Below are positions 7,411 through 12,789 of a DNA stretch of 13,619 bases, in pieces. Position numbers and translations under genes: made by a program. Positions within the stretch are counted from its first letter, which is position 1, and each line of letters starts with the position of its first letter. The stretch is from an uncultured Methanofollis sp. (lineage in GTDB: Archaea; Halobacteriota; Methanomicrobia; Methanomicrobiales; Methanofollaceae): contig NZ_CALFSA010000241.1 in the NCBI RefSeq assembly GCF_937919355.1, forward strand, positions 1-13,619, written 5' to 3'. A model generated the notes under the pieces. That model worked only from the letters and a program-made list of their open reading frames with translations. It did not search any database and was not told the DNA's origin.

Positions 7411-7611
7411 ATGGAGATCAATGCCGGAACCGCAAAACTAGGATCTCTCTATGAAGAGTATATCCAGAAATACCTCCGTGTCCTGAAACTGGCGCGGACG
7501 CCGTCCCGTGATGAGTTTACCAAGATCGCTCTTGTTGCGGCAGTGGGCGTCTTCGTCATCGGCCTGATCGGGTTTACGATCTATGAAGTGATGCTCCTGC
7601 TGCCGCAATGA
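7411..7611 (+). CDS. secE: Preprotein translocase subunit SecE (Sec61-gamma type)
   Basis: The small clamp subunit of the SecYE translocon in the cytoplasmic membrane. At 66 residues it has the archaeal one-span architecture: an amphipathic, basic N-terminal half with YIQKYLRVLKLARTPSRDEF (18-37) and one membrane helix at about 38-64 (ALVAAVGVFVIGLIGFTIYE), ending MLLLPQ. GAGGTGA ends five bases before ATG 7411. It lies five bases after ftsZ, and its stop overlaps the spt5 start as ATGA, so all three genes are one translational unit. Confidence 0.96.
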   Translation: MEINAGTAKLGSLYEEYIQKYLRVLKLARTPSRDEFTKIALVAAVGVFVIGLIGFTIYEVMLLLPQ

Positions 7612-8087
7612 TGTCCATGAGCGATGAAAACGTAACACGGATATATGCCGTCAAGACAACGGCGAAACAGGAACGCTCCGTCGCGGACGGGATCTACCGT
7701 GCGGTCCTGCACGACCCCTCCTTCAAGGTGAAGGCGGTGGTCGCTCCCGACGAACTGAAGGGCTATGTTCTTGTCGAAGCCGACGAACCTCACGCACGTA
7801 TCGCCGAACTGATCGAAGCGGTGCCAAGTGCCCGTGCCGTGGTACCCGGCGAGACGTCCCTTGCGGAGATGGGACACTACCTGGTCCCGAAACCGGTCGT
7901 GTCCGGTATCGACGAGGGTACGATCGTCGAACTTATCGCCGGGCCCTTCAAGGGCGAGAAGGCCGTTGTCAAGAGGGTCGACACCTCTAAGGAAGAGATC
8001 ACTGTGGAACTGTACGAGGCTATGGTGCCGATCCCGATCACCGTGCGCGGCGACAATGTCCGCGTGATTGACCGGGGCGAAGCCTGA
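7608..8087 (+). CDS. spt5: Transcription elongation factor Spt5 (NusG family)
   Basis: The archaeal NusG homologue: with Spt4 it binds the RNA polymerase clamp, raises processivity and can link transcription to translation. It has 159 residues. The NGN domain spans ~10-95 (RIYAVKTTAKQERSVADGI, then GYVLVEADEPHARIAELIE) and the KOW domain ~100-155 (DEGTIVELIAGPFKGEKAVVKRVD, with VELYEAMVPIPITVRGDNVRVI). In-frame ATGs at 7608, 7611 and 7617 are all possible; 7608 gives the ATGA overlap with secE and is preferred, but a start at 7617 would change only three residues. It is the last gene of the ftsZ-secE-spt5 unit; a run of six T follows 12 bases after the stop. Confidence 0.96.
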   Translation: MMSMSDENVTRIYAVKTTAKQERSVADGIYRAVLHDPSFKVKAVVAPDELKGYVLVEADEPHARIAELIEAVPSARAVVPGETSLAEMGHYLVPKPVVSGIDEGTIVELIAGPFKGEKAVVKRVDTSKEEITVELYEAMVPIPITVRGDNVRVIDRGEA

Positions 8088-8098
8088 TCCTCTTCATC

Positions 8099-8104
8099 TT
8101 TTTT
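8099..8104 (+). terminator. Oligo-T terminator after spt5
   Basis: Six consecutive T follow the spt5 stop within a T-rich stretch, with no stable hairpin before them. This is the usual form of an archaeal intrinsic terminator, and the rpl11 promoter begins just after. Confidence 0.5.
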
Positions 8105-8118
8105 CAAAATTTCTGTGA

Positions 8119-8128
8119 TAGTTTTAAG
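8119..8128 (+). promoter_or_regulatory. TATA-like box of the ribosomal stalk operon
   Basis: TAGTTTTAAG is the most box-A-like element in the 107-bp gap. Initiation about 25 bp downstream would fall near 8148, giving a leader of about 47 nt before ATG 8195, starting just where the folded leader structure begins. Confidence 0.5.
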
Positions 8129-8144
8129 TGCGCACCGGGAAAAC

Positions 8145-8190
8145 CTTAGTCACCCAGGCTAAGTCCCTTCTGGGAAAAGCATGGTGATTG
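8145..8190 (+). promoter_or_regulatory. Foldable leader over the rpl11 ribosome binding site, candidate autoregulatory element
   Basis: TCACC at 8150-8154 can pair with GGTGA at 8183-8187, extendable by A-U and G-U pairs to 8147/8190. Stacked on it, CAG at 8155-8157 pairs with CTG at 8170-8172, leaving a purine-rich bulge on the 3' side only. GGTGA is also the rpl11 Shine-Dalgarno, seven bases before the ATG. An alternative hairpin CTTAG (8145-8149) with CTAAG (8159-8163) uses overlapping bases, so the two are mutually exclusive. Stalk operons in bacteria and Methanococcus are autogenously repressed by L1 binding mRNA; this could be the equivalent, but I cannot match the L1 target motif with certainty. 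Confidence 0.45.
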
Positions 8191-8194
8191 TACT

Positions 8195-8671
8195 ATGGCA
8201 GAAACGGTCGAGGTATTGGTACCCGGTGGAAAGGCAACTGCAGGTCCGCCTATTGGTCCTGCCCTGGGTCCCCTCGGTATCAACGTGAAGGCGGTCATTG
8301 ACGAGATCAATAAGAAGACCGCCGAATTCAACGGCATGCAAGTGCCGGTGACGATCGAAGTCGACGAGAAGAAGAACTTCACCGTAACGGTGGGTATTCC
8401 TCCGACGACCGCTCTCGTCATGAAGGAAGCTGGTATCGAGAAGGGGTCAGGAACGCCGTCCACCCAGTTCGTGGGTGATCTGCCGCTCGAGGCCGCTGTC
8501 AGAATCGCACGCATGAAGATCGACGACATGCTCTCCTACCGCCTGAAGATGGCGGTGAAGGAGGTTGTCGGGACCTGTGTCTCTCTCGGTGTGACGGTCG
8601 AAGGCCGCAAGCCGAAGGAGATGCTGAAAGCGATCGATGCGGGCGAGTTCGACGGCGTGCTCGAGAATTAA
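8195..8671 (+). CDS. rpl11: Large ribosomal subunit protein uL11
   Basis: Binds 23S rRNA at the base of the stalk (GTPase-associated centre) and affects factor-dependent GTP hydrolysis. At 158 residues it is the archaeal length, with the proline/glycine-rich N-terminal switch ATAGPPIGPALGPLGIN (14-30), IEVDEKKNFTVTVGIPPTTAL in the N-domain, and the C-terminal rRNA-binding domain from about 85 (STQFVGDLPLE, IARMKIDDMLSYRLKMAVKE, GTCVSLGVTVEGRKPKE). GGTGA lies seven bases before the ATG and is the base-paired partner in the leader fold. It is the first gene of the L11-L1-L10-L12 operon, followed by 53 bp before rpl1. Confidence 0.98.
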   Translation: MAETVEVLVPGGKATAGPPIGPALGPLGINVKAVIDEINKKTAEFNGMQVPVTIEVDEKKNFTVTVGIPPTTALVMKEAGIEKGSGTPSTQFVGDLPLEAAVRIARMKIDDMLSYRLKMAVKEVVGTCVSLGVTVEGRKPKEMLKAIDAGEFDGVLEN

Positions 8672-8682
8672 ACGGGATTCAT

Positions 8683-8715
8683 CCATAGGAGATCGAAGAC
8701 GGTCGTATACTATGG
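8683..8715 (+). promoter_or_regulatory. Hairpin between rpl11 and rpl1 reaching the rpl1 ribosome binding site
   Basis: CCATAG (8683-8688) is a perfect complement of CTATGG (8710-8715). Inside it GATC (8691-8694) can pair with GGTC (8701-8704) with one wobble, leaving a 2-nt/5-nt asymmetric loop and a 6-nt apical loop. The last two G of the outer stem belong to the rpl1 Shine-Dalgarno GGAGG (8714-8718). A translational control role is an inference. Confidence 0.35.
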
Positions 8716-8724
8716 AGGCACGTA

Positions 8725-9369
8725 ATGGTTGAAAGAGAACAGATACTGAAGGCTGTGCAGACGGCTCTTGAGACTGCGCCGGAACGCAAGTTCACGGAGA
8801 GCGTTGATCTCACGATCAACCTCAAGAATATCGACATGTCGCAGCCGAAAAACCGTATTGATGAGACTATCCTTCTCCCCCGCGGGATGGGCACGCCGAT
8901 AAAGGTCGCTGTCCTCGGTAAAGGCGAGATCACGACGCAGGCCAAGGAGGTCAACGTCGATCTGGTCATCTCCCCCGAGGAGATCGAGCGGCTTGGCGGC
9001 GAACCCCGTGAGGCACGGAAGATCGCAAACGATTACCGGTTCTTCCTTGCGGAAACGAGTGTGATGGGTCTTGTGGGCCGCTGGCTCGGTCCGAGGCTCG
9101 GGCCCCGCGGCAGGATGCCGATGCCGATTCCGACCGGCACGGACGTCCGCCCGATCATCGAGAGGCTCCGCTCCTCGGTGAAGATCCGGTCGAAGGACAA
9201 GAAGGTCTTCCACGCACCTGTGGGGAGCACCGCAATGTCCGCTGAGGAACTCACCGACAACGTCGACGCGGTCATGAAGAAGATCGAGTCGGTGCTCGAG
9301 CAGGGTCAGCAGAACATCCGCTCGGTCTATGTGAAGACGACCATGGGTCCGGCAGTGAGGCTGATCTGA
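8725..9369 (+). CDS. rpl1: Large ribosomal subunit protein uL1
   Basis: Forms the mobile L1 arm that helps release deacylated tRNA at the E site; in many prokaryotes it also represses its own operon by binding mRNA. It has 214 residues, usual for archaea. Seen: KFTESVDLTINLKNID at 22-37, the domain II region VAVLGKGEITTQAKE, and the family signature WLGPRLGPRGRMPMP at 120-134, with TKTxG-type ending VYVKTTMGPAVRLI. GGAGG six bases before ATG 8725 sets the start. Its stop shares one base with the rpl10 start (TGATG), so translation passes directly on. Confidence 0.98.
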   Translation: MVEREQILKAVQTALETAPERKFTESVDLTINLKNIDMSQPKNRIDETILLPRGMGTPIKVAVLGKGEITTQAKEVNVDLVISPEEIERLGGEPREARKIANDYRFFLAETSVMGLVGRWLGPRLGPRGRMPMPIPTGTDVRPIIERLRSSVKIRSKDKKVFHAPVGSTAMSAEELTDNVDAVMKKIESVLEQGQQNIRSVYVKTTMGPAVRLI

Positions 9370-10220
9370 TGGCGCTTTACACCCACCACCTTCCGGCATG
9401 GAAGAAGAACCAGATCGATGAGATCAAGCGGCACTTTGCCGACTATCCTGTGGTCGGGCTTGTGGATATGTACGGTATCCCGGCGACCCAGCTCCAGAAT
9501 ATCAGGCAGAACCTCCGTGAGGTCGCCTACATCAAGATGACCAGGAACACCCTGACCTCTCGCGCTCTGGAAGAGGTCGGCGGTGAGGTCGCCGCGATAG
9601 GCGAGCACATCTCCGGGCAGAGTGCTCTCATCTTCACGAAAGAGAACCCCTTCAAGCTCTACAAGCTCCTTGAGCAGACGAAGACGAAGATGGCCGCAAA
9701 GCCGGGCGAGACTGCTCCGGAGGACATCGTCGTCCCCAAGGGCCCGACGAGCTTCAAGCCGGGTCCGATCGTCGGCGAACTCCAGCAGGCCGGTGTCCCG
9801 GCCATGATCGAGGCCGGCAAGGTCAAGATCAGGGAGACGAAGACGGTCGTGAAGAAGGGCGAGGTCATCAACGCAAAGATGGCCGACGTGCTCGCAAAGC
9901 TTGACATCAAGCCGATGGATGTTGGCCTTATCCTCAAGGCGGCATTCCAGAATGGCACGGTCTTCGCACCCGAGACGCTCGCGATCGACGAGTCTGTCTA
10001 CCTTGGCAAGATCTCGCTCGCGGCCCAGCAGGCATTCAACCTGTCTGTGAACGCGGCGATCCCGACGACGGAGACGACCGGTGCGATCCTGGCGAAGGCT
10101 GTCCGCGACGCGAGGAGCCTCGGCATCGAAGCCGGTGTCTACGAGAAGGAGATCATCGACGCTATCATTGGAAAGGCGTACAGATCATCGCTTGCCCTGA
10201 AGGGAATTGTCGAACAATAA
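9369..10220 (+). CDS. rpl10: Large ribosomal subunit protein uL10 (P0), without acidic tail
   Basis: Anchors the L12 dimers of the ribosomal stalk to 23S rRNA. It has 283 residues: the rRNA-binding N-domain (HHLPAWKKNQIDEIKRHFADY, LVDMYGIPATQLQNIRQNLRE, IKMTRNTLTSRALEE), the archaeal insertion domain about 110-190 (GPTSFKPGPIVGELQQAGVPA, IKPMDVGLILKAAFQNG), and a C-terminal spur with three L12-binding helices marked by QQAFNLSVNAA, AKAVRDARSLGIEAG and GKAYRSSLAL. Most archaeal P0 proteins are about 335-350 residues and end in an acidic linker and a GMGALFG-like tail; this one stops at LKGIVEQ. The following 27 bases do not restore a tail in any frame, so it is not a simple frameshift. Start ATG 9369 overlaps the rpl1 stop by one base. 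Confidence 0.97.
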   Translation: MALYTHHLPAWKKNQIDEIKRHFADYPVVGLVDMYGIPATQLQNIRQNLREVAYIKMTRNTLTSRALEEVGGEVAAIGEHISGQSALIFTKENPFKLYKLLEQTKTKMAAKPGETAPEDIVVPKGPTSFKPGPIVGELQQAGVPAMIEAGKVKIRETKTVVKKGEVINAKMADVLAKLDIKPMDVGLILKAAFQNGTVFAPETLAIDESVYLGKISLAAQQAFNLSVNAAIPTTETTGAILAKAVRDARSLGIEAGVYEKEIIDAIIGKAYRSSLALKGIVEQ

Positions 10221-10247
10221 AATCCAGAACAATTTGAGGTGAATGAA

Positions 10248-10559
10248 ATGGAATACATCTACGCTGCACTGCTCCTGCACAACGCAGGCAAGGACATCAA
10301 CGAAGAGAACGTCAAGGCTGTTCTCTCCGCTGCCGGTATCGCTGCTGACGACGCCCGTGTGAAGGCCCTCGTGGCCGCTCTCGACGGTGTTGACATTGAG
10401 GAGGCCATCTCGAAGGCCGCCGTCGCCACCGTCGCCGCTGCACCTGCCGCAGCCGCCGCTCCGGCCGCAGCCGCACCCGCTGAGGAAGAGGCTAAGGAAG
10501 AGAAGAAGGAAGAGGAAGAAGAGTCCGGCATGGCCGGCCTCGGTGCCCTCTTCGGCTAA
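10248..10559 (+). CDS. rpl12: Large ribosomal subunit protein P1/L12
   Basis: The multicopy stalk protein that recruits elongation factors. It has 103 residues with the eukaryote/archaeal order: N-terminal dimerisation and P0-binding helices (MEYIYAALLLHNAGKDINEENV through AISKAA), a hinge rich in Ala and Pro (~63-82), a charged Glu/Lys segment, and the factor-binding end GMAGLGALFG. Start ATG 10248 is set by GAGGTGA at 10236-10242; an in-frame GTG inside that motif is not the start. It is the last gene of the operon, with seven T shortly after its stop. Confidence 0.98.
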   Translation: MEYIYAALLLHNAGKDINEENVKAVLSAAGIAADDARVKALVAALDGVDIEEAISKAAVATVAAAPAAAAAPAAAAPAEEEAKEEKKEEEEESGMAGLGALFG

Positions 10560-10562
10560 ATC

Positions 10563-10569
10563 TTTTTTT
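10563..10569 (+). terminator. Oligo-T terminator of the stalk operon
   Basis: Seven T in a row, three bases past the rpl12 stop, followed by CCTTTTCG. No hairpin precedes it, as usual for archaeal termination. Confidence 0.6.
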
Positions 10570-10614
10570 CCTTTTCGCATCTATCCGGGTACTTTTGCAG
10601 ACCGGTGTTTTTAT

Positions 10615-10627
10615 CCTGTATTTTATC
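10615..10627 (+). promoter_or_regulatory. TATA-like element for the membrane protein gene
   Basis: The stretch CCTGTATTTTATC is the AT-rich element nearest the right spacing in the 138-bp gap. It predicts initiation near 10645, at the GAGACGTCTC palindrome, and a leader of about 50 nt. Confidence 0.35.
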
Positions 10628-10640
10628 GTAATTGTGGTTT

Positions 10641-10650
10641 GAGACGTCTC
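10641..10650. promoter_or_regulatory. 10-bp palindrome near the predicted start of transcription
   Basis: GAGACGTCTC is a perfect 10-bp palindrome, 49-58 bases before the membrane protein ATG and near the initiation site predicted from the TATA-like element. A repressor operator is possible; the length is short enough for chance. Confidence 0.3.
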
Positions 10651-10671
10651 TTTTCGGAAGGTTCATTTGCG

Positions 10672-10694
10672 TATCGGGAGATAGAACCCCGATA
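10672..10694 (+). promoter_or_regulatory. Leader hairpin just before the membrane protein start
   Basis: TATCGGG (10672-10678) and CCCGATA (10688-10694) form a perfect 7-bp stem with a 9-nt loop, ending four bases before ATG 10699. The 3' arm runs into GATAGAG, the only candidate ribosome binding sequence. Folding would reduce access to the start codon. Confidence 0.4.
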
Positions 10695-10698
10695 GAGT

Positions 10699-11808
10699 AT
10701 GCAGGTGTTCAGACTTTTTGCTCTCGTTTTTCTTTCTCTCATCGTCTGTGTCGCTCCGGCTGCGGCTATTGTCCCGGACGAGCCTTTCGATCCTCTGGTG
10801 GCGGTCTTCCTCCTCGTCTTCCTGCTGACGCTCGCCTGCATCGGTTCTGCGATCGCCGGTGCTCTGACCACGCTCATCTTTCTTCTCCTTGAGCGTCTTC
10901 CCCTGCCCCGGGTACGGGCCGCCCTTCCCCCTCTCCTCCTCGTCCTCATAGCGGGTGCGACCCTTGCGGGGGTGTGGGACCGGTACACCGTTCCGTTTTC
11001 TCTCGACCTGAGTCTCCCTCTTGCCATGGCCGTGCTCACGCCCTGGCCGCTGGTGGCGTCCCGGTTCGGGGACGGGCGGCGGCCGTGGTATCTGGTGCTG
11101 GTCGCCGCGATCACGACTGCTCTCCTTGTCGGCCTGAACTTCTTCCCGCTGGTCAATGGGCCCGGTGAGGTCGCCTCCGTCTTCCCGGACAGGATCGACG
11201 CGTTCATCGAGATAGGCGAGATGTTCTGTGTTGCGTGCGTTGCCTGGTCTCTGATGGTCCTGCTCGGTCGTTTTAGAGAAGGAGAATACGTTTTTCTCCT
11301 TGCACCTCTCCTGGTCTTTGCGTGGTTGTTCCTCGGCCGGGGGGCGCCGGCCCATATCTTTCCCGAGGGTGCGCTTCTTGCCGGCGGGGTCGCCTCACTC
11401 TTCCTTGCTCTCGCCGCGGCGACAGGCAGGAGGTGGGTCCCGGCCCTCGCCCTCGTTGCTGCGGCCCTGGCGGTTGCGTGGGGGTACGCGGCCCTCCTGA
11501 CTTCGGGGGGTGCGTGGTTCCTCCTCAATGTCGCCCTCTTCATCGTCCTGATGCTCGCACTGGGTACTGCCGGCGGTCTCCTTCTCGTCCGCCCAAAGAG
11601 CCTGCCGTGGTGCATGGGTGCGGCCTTCGCCGCCCCGCTTCTTGTCTCTCTCGGGTATATGCTCGCCGGTGGTGACTGGTGGGAGGTCTGGAGGGTAGTA
11701 GGGTCGTCCGTCCCCTCTCTGCTCGGACTCTGTGCGGTGAGCGTGCTCGTTGCAGTGGTGGTCGGCGGCGTGGCGAGGTGGGTGGAGAGAGAAAAACAGG
11801 GTGGATGA
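10699..11808 (+). CDS. Polytopic membrane protein, function unknown
   Basis: A 369-residue, strongly hydrophobic protein that I do not recognise. Residues 1-23 look like a signal peptide or first helix (FRLFALVFLSLIVCVAPAAA). About ten or eleven further membrane spans can be drawn at roughly 33-64, 75-92, 104-121, 129-149, 174-190, 197-213, 225-241, 247-267, 273-298, 303-323 and 336-358, ending in a short basic tail RWVEREKQGG. Loops are short, and the longest one outside the spans is ~150-173 (GPGEVASVFPDRIDAF). No transporter or enzyme signature is visible. ATG 10699 is the first start in frame; a hairpin lies directly before it and there is no strong Shine-Dalgarno. It follows the stalk operon but has its own promoter-like sequence and is followed by a T-run, so it is probably monocistronic. 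Confidence 0.85.
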   Translation: MQVFRLFALVFLSLIVCVAPAAAIVPDEPFDPLVAVFLLVFLLTLACIGSAIAGALTTLIFLLLERLPLPRVRAALPPLLLVLIAGATLAGVWDRYTVPFSLDLSLPLAMAVLTPWPLVASRFGDGRRPWYLVLVAAITTALLVGLNFFPLVNGPGEVASVFPDRIDAFIEIGEMFCVACVAWSLMVLLGRFREGEYVFLLAPLLVFAWLFLGRGAPAHIFPEGALLAGGVASLFLALAAATGRRWVPALALVAAALAVAWGYAALLTSGGAWFLLNVALFIVLMLALGTAGGLLLVRPKSLPWCMGAAFAAPLLVSLGYMLAGGDWWEVWRVVGSSVPSLLGLCAVSVLVAVVVGGVARWVEREKQGG

Positions 11809-11867
11809 ATTTACCGACGTGGCGATGAATTGGCAATGGTGATTTCAGCGCGTACCTCTCTTCGTCA

Positions 11868-11873
11868 TTTTTT
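11868..11873 (+). terminator. Oligo-T after the membrane protein gene
   Basis: Six T, 60 bases past the stop, in otherwise mixed sequence. Plausible archaeal terminator; no supporting structure is seen. Confidence 0.35.
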
Positions 11874-11900
11874 CCGCCGCGCCTCGGGTGCGTCAGAATG

Positions 11901-11911
11901 CATTAATATAA
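11901..11911 (+). promoter_or_regulatory. Strong TATA-like box without an intact gene
   Basis: CATTAATATAA is one of the best box-A matches in the window and lies in an intergenic region. It probably was, or still is, the promoter of the disrupted cupin gene downstream or of a small RNA/peptide; this is inference. Confidence 0.5.
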
Positions 11912-12017
11912 TCCCTCCTGATCCTTCAGATGATGAAGGCCAGAATGCGACGGGCCGGGTGAAAATGTCCCGTGTACTGCCCCATTTTTGGTAATCATCT
12001 TCTTTCATGAAAGGGGA

Positions 12018-12282
12018 ATGGTGTCATATGATCGTCGGGCACACCTGCTGTCCCTGCCGAACCGCAGGATAGACCGGGCTTTGTGAAGATGGCGGCGCAT
12101 TTTCTCCTGACGGCGGACGACGGGTGCCCCCGGTATGCCCTGCGTCTGATGGAGTTCGGCCCGGTCGGGGTCACCTCGTACACCAGGTGAAGAACACCGG
12201 TGCAGGTGTGCTGCGGATGATCTGCACGGTCCCGCTCTTTCCCGGGAAGGACGGGAAGACGGCGCCGCCGTGTGAGGAGTGA
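12018..12282 (+). pseudogene. Remnant of a cupin-domain protein (frameshift plus internal deletion)
   Basis: Three consecutive pieces in three frames read like one cupin. Piece 1, from ATG 12018: MVSYDRRAHLLSLPNR, closed by a stop at 12084. Piece 2, codons in phase with 12089: FVKMAAHFLLTADDGCPR then YALRLMEFGPVGVTSY, stop 12188. Piece 3, in phase with 12181: VHQVKNTGAGVLRMICTVPL, then FPGKDGKTAPPCEE, stop 12280-12282. Piece 2 matches the start of the barrel (xxRLMEFGPGGxTxxH) and piece 3 the end of cupin motif 2 (HxxxN) and the strand after it. The metal-binding motif 1 (HxH...E) and about 40 residues expected between them are absent, so this cannot fold as a working cupin. The family call rests on remembered patterns; the lesions could also be sequencing errors at the first junction, but not at the second. 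Confidence 0.7.
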
Positions 12283-12344
12283 GTGCTGTAACTCGATCTC
12301 TTCTGGAGGGTTTGAGTGCGATACCTCAATTCCGGTTACTGCAC
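12283..12344 (+). repeat. Imperfect inverted repeat enclosing a small hairpin
   Basis: GTGCTGTAAC (12283-12292) pairs with GTTACTGCAC (12335-12344) with a single T-T mismatch, and inside them TTGAG (12312-12316) pairs with CTCAA (12325-12329). It begins directly after the cupin remnant's stop. It may be a transcript-end structure or chance; I cannot name it. Confidence 0.35.
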
Positions 12345-12418
12345 TATCCCTTCCCCTGACCGTTACGCCGAGACGACAGGAATTCGGGCTGACACTCCTG
12401 CCCCCATCGAGGGAACGA

Positions 12419-12613
12419 TCACTTCTCGTAGGCGATGAGGATCTTCCCGAGTTTTTTCTCCTTCTCCCTGATCTCCCCGATCTCGCCCTCGGTGAGACGT
12501 GCGATCGCCGGCACCTTCTCGTAGGCGACGAGGACGGTCCCGAACTCCTTTTCAAAGGCCTGAAGTCTCTTCACTTTTTCGTCGGAGAGATGGGCATACG
12601 CGGTGCACTGCAT
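12419..12613 (-). CDS. Small protein made of two tandem 25-residue repeats, function unknown
   Basis: A 64-residue, soluble, charged protein. After MQCTAYAH it consists of two similar units, 9-33 and 40-64, joined by VPAIAR. Each has the pattern L(S/T)(D/E)(x)4-5(L/I)xxxEKx(F/L)Gx(V/I)L(V/I)AYEK: compare EFGTVLVAYEK with KLGKILIAYEK. Each unit looks like a helix followed by a strand. I recall similar LVAYE-type conserved hypotheticals in methanogens but know no function. ATG 12613 is chosen over the longer frame (to 12697) because GGTGA lies four bases before it and a TATA box (12644-12652) predicts initiation about ten bases upstream, inside the longer version. It is monocistronic and divergent from the gene at 12790. 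Confidence 0.8.
   Translation of the reverse strand: MQCTAYAHLSDEKVKRLQAFEKEFGTVLVAYEKVPAIARLTEGEIGEIREKEKKLGKILIAYEK
12422..12528 (-). repeat. Direct repeat encoding the duplicated LVAYEK motif
   Basis: The 14-base CTTCTCGTAGGCGA (plus-strand reading) occurs at 12422-12435 and again at 12515-12528, 93 bases (31 codons) apart, within diverged copies of a longer unit. It records the internal duplication of the small protein. Confidence 0.75.
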
Positions 12614-12643
12614 GGCATCACCGTGCCGGGATTGTCCTGCCCT

Positions 12644-12652
12644 CATATAAAT
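12644..12652 (-). promoter_or_regulatory. TATA box of the tandem-repeat protein gene
   Basis: On the minus strand ATTTATATG is an almost ideal archaeal box A. Initiation about 25 bp downstream falls near 12623, leaving a ten-base leader that contains the GGTGA Shine-Dalgarno. This decides the start at 12613. Confidence 0.7.
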
Positions 12653-12727
12653 GTTCCATTCCGCCATATCTACCTGATTTTTTCTCCTCTGTTGCATCTG
12701 CGTTGCTGGATCCCGGTTAGTCCCTCC

Positions 12728-12740
12728 CCTCGCAGCGAGG
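12728..12740. promoter_or_regulatory. 13-bp dyad upstream of the 12790 gene
   Basis: CCTCGCAGCGAGG is a perfect inverted repeat with 6-bp arms around one A. It ends nine bases before the TATA-like TTTATG, the position of an archaeal activator or repressor site. Function is inferred. Confidence 0.35.
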
Positions 12741-12749
12741 TTCCAAAGG

Positions 12750-12755
12750 TTTATG
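12750..12755 (+). promoter_or_regulatory. TATA-like box of the 12790 gene
   Basis: TTTATG in the context AAAGGTTTATGTC predicts initiation near 12778, giving a leader of about 12 bases that carries GAGGTGGGAG, the Shine-Dalgarno region. Confidence 0.5.
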
Positions 12756-12789
12756 TCCCCCGCATCCTATCTCTCCCGCGAGGTGGGAG

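Larger units (their letters stand above)
11809..12017. other. Gene-free stretch with an orphan TATA box
   Basis: No convincing coding frame on either strand. It holds the T-run at 11868-11873 and a good box-A-like CATTAATATAA at 11901-11911. Initiation about 25 bp on would fall near ATG 11930, which opens only a ten-codon frame (MMKARMRRAG, stop 11960-11962). The transcript may instead continue into the cupin remnant at 12018. AAAATG and CATTTT further on (11962-11988) could form a weak stem. Confidence 0.5.

Noticed and set aside
8145..8190. Firm identification of the rpl11 leader as an L1-binding site
   Set aside because: The asymmetric bulge is suggestive, but I could not match the conserved L1 target bases with certainty, so I report only a candidate fold.
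10623..11615. Minus-strand open frame of 330 codons across the membrane protein gene
   Set aside because: Very Arg/Thr/Ala-rich, as expected from reading hydrophobic codons backwards; extends over the promoter and hairpin region.
11809..12418. tRNA or other known structured RNA in the long gap
   Set aside because: I found no TPsiC-like GGTTCRA arm with a matching acceptor stem on either strand; only short unassigned stems are present.
11995..12555. Minus-strand open frame of 186 codons
   Set aside because: Overlaps the cupin remnant and the tandem-repeat gene in the wrong frame; low-complexity Arg/Ser composition and no start signals.
12614..12697. Longer version of the tandem-repeat protein starting at 12697
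   Set aside because: The extra codons include the TATA box and the predicted leader; a Shine-Dalgarno sits right before ATG 12613.
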